Source of the DNA: an uncultured Myxococcales bacterium | GTDB taxonomy: Bacteria > Myxococcota > Myxococcia > Myxococcales > Myxococcaceae | DNA length: 64,000 nt | Direction: 5' to 3' | Assembly: GCA_937980205.1 (NCBI GenBank) | Contig: CALJKW010000011.1 | Span: 52,644 to 116,643, forward strand | In this document: one piece after another, positions 1-8,623 of the stretch | Layout of the letters: each line of letters opens with the position of its first letter | How positions within the stretch are numbered: position 1 is the stretch's first letter | Notes under the pieces: generated by a model | Told to the model about the DNA's origin: nothing | The model's database searches: none | Seen by the model: only the letters and a program-made list of their open reading frames with translations | Made by a program: the position numbers and the translations under genes

Positions 1-839
1 GTCGCAGGGTCGTTCGTGGTGATCGTCAGCGTCCCGAAGCGCTGCTCGGTGCCGGAGGACTCCGGCTGCGGGGCGAAGCGGATGACGAGCGTCTGCTCGG
101 CCGTACCGTCCGCGGTCGACATCACGAGCGGGTTCATCGCCGACGGCAGCACGCCGGGCTGGTCGAGGAAGAACGCCGGGTCGTCGGCGCCGCCGGCGCC
201 CTTCTCCAGCACCAGGCCGGTGACCTTGAGCGCGGGGCAGCCGGTGTTGCGCAGCTTGATCCGCAGCGTCGACGACTCGCCGAGCAGCGTGTCGGGGAAG
301 CCCTGCTGGCACTTGGACAGCGGCTCGCCCGCCTTGCACACCTGGGTGAAGTCGTTGGGGATCGCGCTGTTCTCGACCGCCGCCTCGATCGTCGGCTGCG
401 CCGGCAGGTTCTTGCCGGTGCCGATGAGGTTGACGGTGATCGGCATCGTCTCCATGTCGCCGTCGTCGATGGTGAGCGTCGCCCGCGAGTCGCCCTTCTT
501 CGCCGGAGAGAACTGCACCGGCAGCTCGGCCTTGCCACCCGCCGCGATGTTCTCCGGCGTCCGCATCGCATCGAGCTTGAACTGGGCGGCGTCGGTGCCC
601 GACAGCGTCGCGGAGAAGGTGCCCGGCGCCTTGCCGAGGTTGTCGATGGTCACCTTGCGCTCGTCGGGGAACACGTCGGTCACATTGCCGCCCATCTCGT
701 CCTTCGTCGGGCAGGCCGAGAAGTCGAGCTGCGCCGGCGTCGCGACGTAGTCGGGCTTGTTCTGGCCGGTGTCGTTGTTGCGACAGGAGCAGGCGGCGGT
801 AAGAGCGAGCACTGCGAGGAGGAGGCGGTTCGCGTTCAC
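1..839 (-). CDS. Choice-of-anchor-D type surface lipoprotein (3' end cut by window)
   Basis: This is a partial minus-strand gene that starts with GTG at 839 and runs off the window, leaving about 279 codons. The N-terminus is a lipoprotein signal: a Leu/Ala-rich stretch ending in L-T-A-A-C, which puts the lipidated Cys near residue 17. The rest is made of repeated beta-sandwich units with phrases such as V-T-I-D-N-L-G-K-A-P-G-T-F and A-T-L-T-I-D-D-G-D, as in ASPM-SPD-2-Hydin/choice-of-anchor-D domains of exported proteins. A GAAGGA sequence lies about 10 bases before the GTG. It is divergent from the deoxyhypusine-synthase-like gene across 58 bases. A role as an outer-membrane surface or adhesive protein is inferred. 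Confidence 0.8.
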   Translation of the reverse strand, partial: MNANRLLLAVLALTAACSCRNNDTGQNKPDYVATPAQLDFSACPTKDEMGGNVTDVFPDERKVTIDNLGKAPGTFSATLSGTDAAQFKLDAMRTPENIAAGGKAELPVQFSPAKKGDSRATLTIDDGDMETMPITVNLIGTGKNLPAQPTIEAAVENSAIPNDFTQVCKAGEPLSKCQQGFPDTLLGESSTLRIKLRNTGCPALKVTGLVLEKGAGGADDPAFFLDQPGVLPSAMNPLVMSTADGTAEQTLVIRFAPQPESSGTEQRFGTLTITTNDPA

Positions 840-897
840 GTGGTTCAATTCCTTCGAGGCGGCCTTTGAGGCGGCGAGGTATACCCCGCGTCCCCCC

Positions 898-2076
898 ATG
901 GCCACAAAGACCCAGGAAAAACTTCGTAAGGGCTATCAGGGCGCCCGCCGCGTTCAGCCCAAGCCCATCACCGGAAAAGAGAGCGCCGTCGAGCTCCTCG
1001 AGCACGCCTTTGGCGCCTACGTCGGCCGCCAGGAGCGCACCGCCTTCGAGCTCATGCGCCGCTCGTTGAACGAGAACGCCGCGGTCTTCCTCACGCTCTC
1101 GGGCGCGATGACGCCCGCCGGCCTGCACCAGAGCTGCCTGATTCCGCTCATCGAGGCGGGCGTCATCTCGTGCATCACGACGACGGGCGCGAACCTGTAC
1201 CACGACGCCCACCGCATCATCGGCCACGCGATCCGCGAGGTGAACCCCAACGCCGGCGACCTGCAGTACCGGCTCGCGCGCATCATCCGCATCTACGACC
1301 TGGGGTTCTGGGAAGAGGCGCTGCTCGACACCGACCGCCTGTTCTCCGCGCTGATGCGGAAGGACGAGTACCAGAAGAAGATGACGACGCCCGAGCTGCA
1401 CTGGCTGCTCGGCCGCGACATCGCCGCCATCGAGAAGCAGCTCGGCGTGAAGCAGCCGTCGCTGCTGTCGACCGCCTACAACTACGGCGTGCCGATCTTC
1501 GTCGGCGCCGTGCAGGACGGCTCGATCTTCCTGAACGTCGTGAAGCTGCGCCGCCTGCTCGGCGCCGAGTTCAAGCTCGAGATCGACATCAACGAAGACG
1601 TCTACGCGATGGCCGCCGTGCAGCACTACTGCCGGCACCACTTCGACGAGAAGCTCGCCATCTGGATCCTCGGTGGCGGCGTGCCGAAGAACTACACGCT
1701 GCAGGGAGAGCCGCTGCTCGATCAGATCCTCTCCGTGCCGACGAGCGGCTTCGACATCGACGTGCAGTTCTGCGTCGACCCCGTCGACAACGGCGCGCTC
1801 TCGAGCTGCCCGGCCGGCGAGGGCCACACCTGGGGCAAGGTGTCGGCCGACGCGGTGGAGCAGGGCAGCATCTACGTGCACACCGACGTGACCGCCGTCT
1901 TCCCCTGGCTCACGCACGCGCTGCTCTCGCTCAAAGAGTCGCGCCGCAAGCCCTTCCGCCTCGTCGAAAAGCTCGACGCCGCCTTGGATTTCCTCGACGA
2001 GGACGTGAAGAAGCGCCGCAAAGAGCTGATGAAGACGATCACGTGGGACGTGTCGGAAGTGCCGAAATCGAAGTGA
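898..2076 (+). CDS. Deoxyhypusine synthase family protein
   Basis: The 392-residue protein matches the bacterial deoxyhypusine-synthase-like family. Visible motifs are T-T-T-G-A-N-L near 95-100, the glycine-rich G-G-G-V-P-K-N near 259-265, and W-G-K-V-S-A-D-A near 312-319. Lys314 in that last motif sits where the lysine that forms the enzyme-butylimine intermediate is found in eukaryotic enzymes. Eukaryotic and archaeal members modify IF5A using spermidine. Bacteria lack IF5A, and their homologues are thought to work in polyamine metabolism, for example forming homospermidine. ATG 898 was chosen because family similarity begins there; the upstream in-frame extension overlaps the divergent promoter region. 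The gene stands alone, so the substrate cannot be told from context. Confidence 0.85.
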   Translation: MATKTQEKLRKGYQGARRVQPKPITGKESAVELLEHAFGAYVGRQERTAFELMRRSLNENAAVFLTLSGAMTPAGLHQSCLIPLIEAGVISCITTTGANLYHDAHRIIGHAIREVNPNAGDLQYRLARIIRIYDLGFWEEALLDTDRLFSALMRKDEYQKKMTTPELHWLLGRDIAAIEKQLGVKQPSLLSTAYNYGVPIFVGAVQDGSIFLNVVKLRRLLGAEFKLEIDINEDVYAMAAVQHYCRHHFDEKLAIWILGGGVPKNYTLQGEPLLDQILSVPTSGFDIDVQFCVDPVDNGALSSCPAGEGHTWGKVSADAVEQGSIYVHTDVTAVFPWLTHALLSLKESRRKPFRLVEKLDAALDFLDEDVKKRRKELMKTITWDVSEVPKSK

Positions 2077-2132
2077 CCACTCGCGTTCACAATTGAACGG
2101 GCGGTGGCGGCCTTGCAGACTAGCGGGCCGTC

Positions 2133-3692
2133 ATGAACCGCCTGGTCCTGCTCTTCGGCTCGCTGTTCTCGCTCCTCGCCTTCGCGAACGCGTCGGGGGC
2201 CATCGGCTACTCCGGCGCCCCCGGCACCGGCTCGTGCAACGACTGCCACACCGGCGGTGGCGCGCCGACGCTGTCGATCACCGGGCCCAACGATCTGCCT
2301 GCCGGCGGCACCGGCATGTTCACGCTCACCGTCAGCGGAGGCACCCGCAACGGCGTGAACATCGCCATCACGAACACGCTCGGCGCGCTGAACCCGGTGT
2401 CGAGCAACTTGGGGATCGCGTTCCGCGAGCTGTACCAGGTGTCTCCGCAGACGGGCGGCACGTACACGTTCTCGCTGTCGGCGCCGCCGACGTCGGGGCC
2501 GCTGACCATCTACGCGTCCGCGAACGCGGTGAACGGCGACGGCTCGACGGGCGGAGATCGCTCGGCGAACACGACCAAGGTCGTGAACATCATGCCCGGC
2601 ACCGGCGCGCTGCCGCCGACGATCACCATGCCGGCGGCCCCGATGATGAGCCCCCTGCGCGCGAAGTCGACGCAGGTCAGCATCATGGCGGCCGACGACG
2701 GCCCGCAAGGCACGCTCGTCTACATCTGGAGCGCGACCGGCCCGGGGCCCGTGACCTTCTCGCCGAACTCGAGCAACGCCGCGGCGACGTCGACGGCGAC
2801 CTTCTCGCGCGCCGGCTCGTACATGATCACCTGCACCGTCCGCGACAGCGTGAACCAGACCGTGACGTCTTCGTTCGCGCTCACGGTCGAGTCGAACCTC
2901 ACCGGCCTGAGAATGACGCCGTACGCGGTGCGGCTCGCGCGCAACGCGACGCAGGCCTTCACCAGCGTCGCCGTCGACCAGTTCGACGCGCCGGTGACGC
3001 CGCAGCCGACCATCACCTACGAGGTCCCCGCCGGCGGCGGCGTCTTCGGGACGAACTGCATCAACGCGTGCACCAGCAACATGTTCAGGGCGCAGGCAGG
3101 GGCGGGCGGGCCCTTCACCGTCGTGTCGCGCTCCATGGGCATCGCGACGTCTTCGACGGTGACCGTCGACATGCCGCTGCCGACGAACATGGGCGACACG
3201 ACGCCGCCCACCGTCTCGATCGTCGAGCCCGAGATCGGCGCGATGCTCATGAACGGCACCGTCATCGAGGCCGTCGCGACCGACCCCGGCACCAGCCCCT
3301 CGGGCATGGCGCGCGTGCAGTTCACGATCGCGGAGATCGAAGTGCCCGGGCTGGTGGCGACGTCGCCGCCGTGGCGCGTGACGTTCACTCCGCAGGCGGG
3401 CATTCCCGGCGGGCGTCAGGCGCTGGTCGCGAAGGCCTACGATCTCGCCGGCAACGAGGGGAGGTCGAGCGCCGTCACCGTCGAGCTGCCGGCTGCCCCG
3501 GGCGGCGGCAGCGGAACCGGCGGCTCCAGCGGCACCGGCGGAGGCTCGGGCACCGGCGGCAGCGGAACCGGCGGCGGCACCGTCGACCCCGGCGGCTGCG
3601 CTTGCGGCTCCAGCGATGGCAGCGTGATTGCGGGCTTGCTCGCGCTGATGGGCTGGTTGATTGCCCGTCGCCTCGCCCGCGCCCGCCGCTGA
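2133..3692 (+). CDS. Choice-of-anchor-V protein with MYXO-CTERM sorting signal
   Basis: This is a 519-residue exported protein. A signal peptide covers about residues 1-22 (ending A-N-A-S-G-A). It is followed at once by a G-Y-S-G-A-P-G stretch and C-N-D-C-H, the arrangement of the choice-of-anchor-V domain, whose CxxCH resembles a c-type haem site. The middle holds immunoglobulin-like segments with a T-P-P-T-V-S-I-V-E-P unit. The end is a Gly/Ser/Thr-rich linker, then G-G-C-A-C-G, a hydrophobic helix and an Arg-rich tail, which is the MYXO-CTERM signal for myxobacterial surface anchoring. Whether the CxxCH binds haem is not shown. It converges on the pilT-like operon. Confidence 0.85.
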   Translation: MNRLVLLFGSLFSLLAFANASGAIGYSGAPGTGSCNDCHTGGGAPTLSITGPNDLPAGGTGMFTLTVSGGTRNGVNIAITNTLGALNPVSSNLGIAFRELYQVSPQTGGTYTFSLSAPPTSGPLTIYASANAVNGDGSTGGDRSANTTKVVNIMPGTGALPPTITMPAAPMMSPLRAKSTQVSIMAADDGPQGTLVYIWSATGPGPVTFSPNSSNAAATSTATFSRAGSYMITCTVRDSVNQTVTSSFALTVESNLTGLRMTPYAVRLARNATQAFTSVAVDQFDAPVTPQPTITYEVPAGGGVFGTNCINACTSNMFRAQAGAGGPFTVVSRSMGIATSSTVTVDMPLPTNMGDTTPPTVSIVEPEIGAMLMNGTVIEAVATDPGTSPSGMARVQFTIAEIEVPGLVATSPPWRVTFTPQAGIPGGRQALVAKAYDLAGNEGRSSAVTVELPAAPGGGSGTGGSSGTGGGSGTGGSGTGGGTVDPGGCACGSSDGSVIAGLLALMGWLIARRLARARR

Positions 3693-3788
3693 CTGCCCCC
3701 TCACCCCGGCGCAGTCCGCGCGCCCTGAGCGGGTACCGCCGTCAGGCGGACCCGGTCGAAGGGTCCCCTACGAGGGGAGAGGGTGGGG
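3693..3788. repeat. Convergent intergenic region with terminator-like inverted repeat
   Basis: The 96 bases between two converging genes carry CCCCCTCACCCC at the left and GAGGGGAGAGGGTGGGG at the right, which can pair imperfectly. The core holds GCCCTGAGCGGG, similar to the GAGCGGA core of the REP-like elements near 18.8 and 60.7 kb. It could terminate transcription from both sides and may be a decayed REP copy. Confidence 0.4.
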
Positions 3789-4865
3789 TTACTCGAAGGC
3801 CAGCGCGCGCTCGAAGTCGCTGCGGTTGCTCGCGGCTTCCAGCGCCACTTCCTGCGTGATCTTCTGCTCGCGCAACAGCTTCGCCAGGTGCATGTCGAAG
3901 CTCTGCGTGCCGAGCAGGTCGTGGTTCTTCTCGAGGTAGTCCTTGATCTCGTGGGTGCGGTCGGCGTCCTTGATGAACTCCACGACCGAGAGCGTGGACA
4001 CCATGATCTCGGCGGCGACGACGCGGCCCTTGCCTGAGGCGTGCGGCAGCAGGCGCTGCGACACGGTGCCCTTGAGGTTCTCCGCGAGCCGGTTGCGCAC
4101 CGACACCTGCGCCTCGGCGGGGAACACGGAGATGATGCGGCCGATGGTGCGGTAGCAGTCCTGCGTGTGCACGGTGGAGAGCACGAGGTGGCCGGTCTCC
4201 GCGGCGCGCAGCGCGATCTCGATCGTCTCCACGTCGCGCATCTCGCCGACGAGGATGACGTCGGGATCCTGCCGGAGCGCCGCGCGCAGCGCCTTGCCGA
4301 AGTCGGGCGTGTCGGGGCCGATCTCCCGCTGCGTGACGCGCGAGAACTTGTCCTCGTGCAGGAACTCGATCGGGTCTTCGATCGTCAGCACGTGCTTGCG
4401 GTAGTGCTCGTTGATGTACTTCACCATCGCCGCGAGCGTCGACGACTTGCCGGAGCCGGTGATGCCGGTGACGAGGATGAGGCCGCGCTCTTCCTGCGAC
4501 AGCTTCTCGAGCACCTTCGGCAGGCCCAGCTTCTCGAAGTCGGGCACGGTGAAGGGGATCGAGCGCATGATCGCCCCGAGGTGCCCCTTCGCGCGGTGCA
4601 GGTTGACGCGGAAGCGGCCCACGCCCTCGAGCGCGTACGAGGTGTCGACGTCGTGCACCTCTTCCATCAGCCCCTTCCACCGGTTCGCCTTGAGGATGTG
4701 GCCCGCGATGCGCTGGGTGTCCTCGGGCTGCAGCGCGGGCACCTTCACCGGCAACAGCTGCCCGTTCACGCGCAGCGCCGGCGCGCTGCCGACCTTGAAG
4801 TGCACGTCCGAGGCGCCGTTCTTCACGGCGGCGGCGAGGAATTGATTGAAGGTCGCTTGTTCCAT
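3789..4865 (-). CDS. PilT/PilU-like type IV pilus retraction ATPase
   Basis: This 358-residue protein is a PilT-family secretion ATPase, a hexameric cytoplasmic motor that depolymerises type IV pili. The N-terminal PAS-like segment has the family phrase A-S-D-V-H-F near 18-23. The Walker A motif G-I-T-G-S-G-K-S-S-T is at 134-143. The Walker B region is I-L-V-G-E-M-R-D, and the His box is S-T-V-H-T. The canonical C-terminal A-I-R-N-L-I-R-E element of true PilT is not visible; the matching region reads E-I-K-D-Y-L-E-K, so this looks like a PilU-type or accessory paralogue. It is the last gene of a three-gene operon after a cNMP-binding protein and a lipoprotein, with a 9-base gap to the former. 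Confidence 0.9.
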   Translation of the reverse strand: MEQATFNQFLAAAVKNGASDVHFKVGSAPALRVNGQLLPVKVPALQPEDTQRIAGHILKANRWKGLMEEVHDVDTSYALEGVGRFRVNLHRAKGHLGAIMRSIPFTVPDFEKLGLPKVLEKLSQEERGLILVTGITGSGKSSTLAAMVKYINEHYRKHVLTIEDPIEFLHEDKFSRVTQREIGPDTPDFGKALRAALRQDPDVILVGEMRDVETIEIALRAAETGHLVLSTVHTQDCYRTIGRIISVFPAEAQVSVRNRLAENLKGTVSQRLLPHASGKGRVVAAEIMVSTLSVVEFIKDADRTHEIKDYLEKNHDLLGTQSFDMHLAKLLREQKITQEVALEAASNRSDFERALAFE

Positions 4866-4874
4866 TTCGAAGGT

Positions 4875-5357
4875 TCAGCGCACGAGCATCGCGGTGGTAC
4901 GGCGCAGGCGGTCGGAGAGCGTCCGGCAGAACGAGCGGTAGACCTTCACCGCGAGCTTGTCGTCCGAGGCCAGCAGCGCCTCGAACTTGTCGCGCGGCAT
5001 CTTGAGCAGCCGGCACGCCGTCACCGTCGTGACGCGGGCGGACGTCAAGAGATCGTCGATGAGCGACATCTCGCCGAACAGCTCGCCGTCGCGCAGGCGG
5101 CCGATCTCCTCGGTGGCGGTGTGCTTGCCGTCGCCGTCGATGTCGCGGGTCACCTTCACCTCGCCCTTCGCGATGATGAAGAGCGCGTTGCCGAGCGTGT
5201 TCTGCTCGATGACGACGTGCTCGGCCGGCAGGTCGACGTACTCGATGAGGCCGCCGAGCTGCGACGTCTCTTCGAACGTGAGCTTCTTGAACAGGTGCAG
5301 CTTCTGCAGCAGCTCGACGCCCTCGAAGCCGCCGAAGCCTGTGAGCTCGACTTCCAT
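4875..5357 (-). CDS. Cyclic-nucleotide-binding domain protein
   Basis: The 160-residue protein is almost entirely one cNMP-binding (CAP-like) domain. It shows the beta-roll phrase A-L-F-I-I-A-K-G-E-V-K-V-T and the phosphate-binding-cassette region G-E-L-F-G-E-M-S-L with a following S-A-R, followed by a C-terminal helix. No DNA-binding domain follows, so it is a stand-alone sensor or structural module rather than a Crp-type regulator. Its start directly abuts the stop of the upstream lipoprotein gene, and it lies 9 bases before the PilT-like ATPase. A role in tuning that motor is inferred from the operon only. The ligand is unknown. Confidence 0.8.
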   Translation of the reverse strand: MEVELTGFGGFEGVELLQKLHLFKKLTFEETSQLGGLIEYVDLPAEHVVIEQNTLGNALFIIAKGEVKVTRDIDGDGKHTATEEIGRLRDGELFGEMSLIDDLLTSARVTTVTACRLLKMPRDKFEALLASDDKLAVKVYRSFCRTLSDRLRRTTAMLVR

Positions 5358-6182
5358 TTAGAGGCAGACCCCGACGTTCTGCGAGCTGGTGAGCCGCGTG
5401 CACGTGCCGGCGTCGCACGCGGGGCCCGCGGAGCCCGCCGGGAACGCGCACAGCTGCCGGCAGCGCGTCATGCCGCCCGAGCCGCTGCAGGCCGAGCCCT
5501 TCTGGCAGTCGTTCGAATACGTGCACGTGTCGCCGGGCGCCGCCATGCCGGCGGGGAAGCACGCGGGCCCGCTCGAGCCGGGGTAGCAGCCGTCGTTCGT
5601 GTTCGCGCAGTTCTGCATCAGCGGGTCGCACGTCATCGGCGGGTCCGCGCAGACCAGCGGCCGCTCGTTGGTCTCGGGCAGCACGAGCGTCACGTAGCAC
5701 TGCTGCGGAGCGCCGCAGTCGGTGCTCACCCGGCAGAAGCGCGCGCACGTCGAGCCGCCGTCCGAGCCCAAGAACGTGCACGCGAGGCCCTTGCGGCAGC
5801 CGACGGTCGCGCCGGCGCAGGCCTGGCCTTCGTTGAGCGCGCCGTCGGCGACGCAGGCGCGGCCGCCGTCGAGGAACGAGCACTTCATGCCGGCGTCACA
5901 GTCCTGCTCGATGAGATCGCACTGACCGGGGATGCAGCGCTTCGCGATGCCGCCGTCCTCGAGCAGCGCGAGCGTGCACGACGAGCCGGCGGCGCAGTTG
6001 CGCGGGCCGCCGAAGTCGCAGGCGTCGTCGCTGACGGTGCCACCGCCGGCGCCGCCGGTGCCCCCGCCGGTACCGCCGGTGCCTCCCCCCGAGCCGGAGT
6101 CGACGCCGGCGTCGGTGTCGGACTTCCCCGGACAGGCGCTGAGCGCGAGGACGACGAGGACGGCAGCGAGGCGTCGCGACAT
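5358..6182 (-). CDS. Cys-rich lipoprotein with Gly/Thr linker
   Basis: This is a 274-residue lipoprotein. The signal peptide ends in A-L-S-A-C, giving a lipidated Cys at about residue 17. It is followed by a D-A-G-V-D-S-G segment and a low-complexity G-G-G-T-G-G linker, a pattern common in myxobacterial surface lipoproteins. The remainder is Cys-rich, with many spaced C-x(4-8)-C pairs in short repeats such as C-x-K-G-x-A-C, suggesting disulfide-stapled repeats. It is the first gene of the operon with the cNMP-binding protein and the PilT-like ATPase, with zero spacing to the next gene. No enzymatic motif is visible. It is divergent from another large lipoprotein gene. Confidence 0.75.
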   Translation of the reverse strand: MSRRLAAVLVVLALSACPGKSDTDAGVDSGSGGGTGGTGGGTGGAGGGTVSDDACDFGGPRNCAAGSSCTLALLEDGGIAKRCIPGQCDLIEQDCDAGMKCSFLDGGRACVADGALNEGQACAGATVGCRKGLACTFLGSDGGSTCARFCRVSTDCGAPQQCYVTLVLPETNERPLVCADPPMTCDPLMQNCANTNDGCYPGSSGPACFPAGMAAPGDTCTYSNDCQKGSACSGSGGMTRCRQLCAFPAGSAGPACDAGTCTRLTSSQNVGVCL

Positions 6183-6220
6183 GTAAGTGCTCTCCAGGTT
6201 CTTCGGCCGCTTCCGGCGTA

Positions 6221-6237
6221 GGGTAGACTGTTTACCC
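6221..6237. promoter_or_regulatory. Small dyad between divergent lipoprotein genes
   Basis: GGGTA and TACCC form an inverted repeat with a 7-base spacer in the 83-base divergent region between the 5358-6182 and 6266-8617 lipoprotein genes. It could be an operator shared by both promoters. The arms are only five base pairs, so chance is a real alternative. Confidence 0.25.
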
Positions 6238-6265
6238 GTCGGGCCGCCTCGAATTCGAGGTCCTT

Positions 6266-8617
6266 CTGAAGTCGAGCCTCGTAACCGCCTTCCTCATCGT
6301 CGTCGTCGTCGCGGGCTGCTCCGGACCCAGGCTGGATCCCTGCCGCGTGCCCGGCGTCTGCGAGGTGCCTCAGGACGCAGGGCAGGGCGGGTGCACGGAC
6401 GACGTCCACTGCGCGGCGCCGGCAGGCCGCTGCCTCCTCGAACAGAAGCGGTGCGTCGCGTGCCTCACCGACGGCGACTGCGCCGCGGGCGTCTGCGACG
6501 CGGTCGCGCACCAGTGCACGCTGCAGCCCGACACGTGCGGCGCCGCGCAACGGCTGATGCTCGGCGACGAGCCGCTCACCCTCTTCGGCGACACCACGCG
6601 CGCCACCGACGACACGCTGCTCGCGTGCGCGCTGCCCGGCGGCTCGAGCAACGATCTCGTGTACTCGTTTCAGGTCGATCGGCCGCGGCGGCTGACCGCG
6701 ACGGCGCTGGCGAAGCCCGGCAGCGCGCTGCAGCCGGTGCTCGGCCTGCGCAAGGTCTGCAACAGCGTTCAGCCGGCCGACAACGCGGCCTGCGCCTATG
6801 GAGGTGCGTCGCAGCCCGCCGCGGTCCTCACCGCCGACGTGCAGCCGGGCACGACGTGGTTCCTCTGGGTCGACGGAGAGGCCGGCACCTCGGGCGCCTA
6901 CGAGCTCACGCTGAAGCTCGAGGACACCTCGACCGCCGAGAGCTGCGCGTCTCCGACCGAGCTGTTCTTCTCGGGCGCCCGCGCGCAGGTGACCTCGGAC
7001 ACGCGCGGGCACACCGACGACGCCGCGGGGCTCTGCGGCGGCGGCAGCTCGCCCGACAACGTCTACACGTTCACGCTGGCGCAGCCGCAGCGGGTCAGCG
7101 TCGAGGTCGAGCCGCTCTCCGGCCTGTTCCAGCCGGCCGTGTACGTGCGCGGCTCCGACTGCACCGACACCTCGGCGGCGTCGCAGGTCTGGTGCGGCAC
7201 CGGCGCCGCCGGCGCGAAGGTCTCGGTCGAGCTGCCGCGGCTGCAGGCGGGCCGGTACCACCTCTTCGTCGACGGCGTGGGCACGACGCCCGACGCCGTC
7301 GCCGGGCCCTTCCGGCTCACCGTGACGCTGCTCGACGCAGTGCCGCCGCCGACGAACGACGTGTGCAGCAGCGCGACGGCGCTCGCGTTCCCCGCGAACG
7401 GCGTCGGCGTGGTCTCGGTGCAGGGAGACACCTCGGCGGCGAGCGGCGACGCGCTCGGCTGCGCGGGCACCGGCAGCGATCTCGTCTATCGGCTCGAGCT
7501 GCTCGGGCCTCGCCGCGTGGCCGCGCGCGTGACGCCGCTCGCCGGCTCGACGCTGCGGCCCAGCGTGTACCTGCGGCAGGTCGGCAGGTGCGACAGCGAG
7601 GCGTTGAGCGATCAGCTCGGCTGCGCCACGGCGCCGAGCACGGGCTCCGTCGCCTCGCTCATCGCGCCGTCGCTGCCGGCGGGCCTCTATTACCTGTGGG
7701 TCGACGGCGTGCAGGGCACCGCCGGCGCCTTCGACCTGGGCGTCGAGCTGCAGGCGGCTCCGCCGGCGCCGGCGAACGACGTCTGCACGGGAGCGACCCC
7801 GCTGCCGCTCTCGTCGGGCGTCGTCACGGTGACGGGCACCACCATCTCGGCGCGCGACGACACCGATCTGCTGTGCACGGTGCCCTCCGGCGGGTTTTCG
7901 CCCGACGTCGTCTACACGCTGAACCTGCCGGCGAAGCAGGCGCTCAGCATCGACGTGACGGCCGCCACCGGCTCGAGCTTGAGGCCCGTGTTCGCGCTGC
8001 GGCCGCCGCAGAAGTGCAGCAGCACCGCGGTGCTCGACAACGTGGTGTGCGCCTGGGACGACCCGCAGCTGTGGAACCGCACCGTGCTCAGCCTGCCGGA
8101 GGTGGACCCCGGGCTCTACTCGCTGTGGATCGAAGGCGACGGCGCGACGCAGGGCGACTTCACGCTGCGCGTGGCGACGTCTCCGCCGGTGGCGGTGCCG
8201 GACAACGACTGGTGCGGAGACTCGATGGTGCCGACGCTGATGCCCGGGCAGCCGCTGCAGGGCGACACCCGCGCGGCGATCGACGACAGCTCGGGCGGGT
8301 GCGGGCTCGTCTCGGGAGCGAACGGCGAGACGGCTCCGGACGTCGTCTACAGCGTGACGCTGCAGCAGCCGCAGGCGTTCAAGGTGACCGTCACGCCCGA
8401 CGCGACGACCGGCGCGCTGTTCAGGCCGGTCGTCTACCTGCGCGCCCAGAGCGCGTGCGCGAGCACGGCGGCGTCGTCGACGATCGCGTGCCAGGTGTCG
8501 CCGACCTACGGAGATGCCGTCACGCTCACCGTGCCGAATCTGGCGGCCGGCACCTACAGCGTCTGGGTGGACGGCGCAGGTCTTTCGAGCGGCAGCTTCT
8601 CCATTCGTCTACAGTAA
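6266..8617 (+). CDS. Large repeat lipoprotein (PPC-like beta-domain repeats)
   Basis: The frame encodes about 783 residues if translation starts at the CTG at 6266. GAGG lies 5 bases upstream, and the resulting N-terminus is M-K-S-S-L, a hydrophobic run and V-A-G-C-S, a good lipoprotein signal with the lipobox at residues 15-18. No ATG, GTG or TTG would include this signal, so the rare start is favoured. A Cys-rich segment follows. Five to six tandem units of about 115 residues come next, each with N-D-x-C, G-D-T, a V-Y-x-L stretch, R-P-x-V-Y-L-R and L-W-V-D-G. They resemble bacterial pre-peptidase C-terminal beta-sandwich domains. It is probably an outer-membrane surface protein. Confidence 0.75.
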   Translation: MKSSLVTAFLIVVVVAGCSGPRLDPCRVPGVCEVPQDAGQGGCTDDVHCAAPAGRCLLEQKRCVACLTDGDCAAGVCDAVAHQCTLQPDTCGAAQRLMLGDEPLTLFGDTTRATDDTLLACALPGGSSNDLVYSFQVDRPRRLTATALAKPGSALQPVLGLRKVCNSVQPADNAACAYGGASQPAAVLTADVQPGTTWFLWVDGEAGTSGAYELTLKLEDTSTAESCASPTELFFSGARAQVTSDTRGHTDDAAGLCGGGSSPDNVYTFTLAQPQRVSVEVEPLSGLFQPAVYVRGSDCTDTSAASQVWCGTGAAGAKVSVELPRLQAGRYHLFVDGVGTTPDAVAGPFRLTVTLLDAVPPPTNDVCSSATALAFPANGVGVVSVQGDTSAASGDALGCAGTGSDLVYRLELLGPRRVAARVTPLAGSTLRPSVYLRQVGRCDSEALSDQLGCATAPSTGSVASLIAPSLPAGLYYLWVDGVQGTAGAFDLGVELQAAPPAPANDVCTGATPLPLSSGVVTVTGTTISARDDTDLLCTVPSGGFSPDVVYTLNLPAKQALSIDVTAATGSSLRPVFALRPPQKCSSTAVLDNVVCAWDDPQLWNRTVLSLPEVDPGLYSLWIEGDGATQGDFTLRVATSPPVAVPDNDWCGDSMVPTLMPGQPLQGDTRAAIDDSSGGCGLVSGANGETAPDVVYSVTLQQPQAFKVTVTPDATTGALFRPVVYLRAQSACASTAASSTIACQVSPTYGDAVTLTVPNLAAGTYSVWVDGAGLSSGSFSIRLQ

Positions 8618-8623
8618 CGGTTG

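Noticed and set aside
16..750. A 244-codon plus-strand frame at the left edge
   Set aside because: The opposite strand encodes a lipoprotein with signal peptide and beta-sandwich repeats starting at GTG 839; the plus frame is its shadow.
4041..6221. A 726-codon open frame on the plus strand
   Set aside because: It is antisense to the PilT-like, cNMP-binding and lipoprotein genes and shows no domain.
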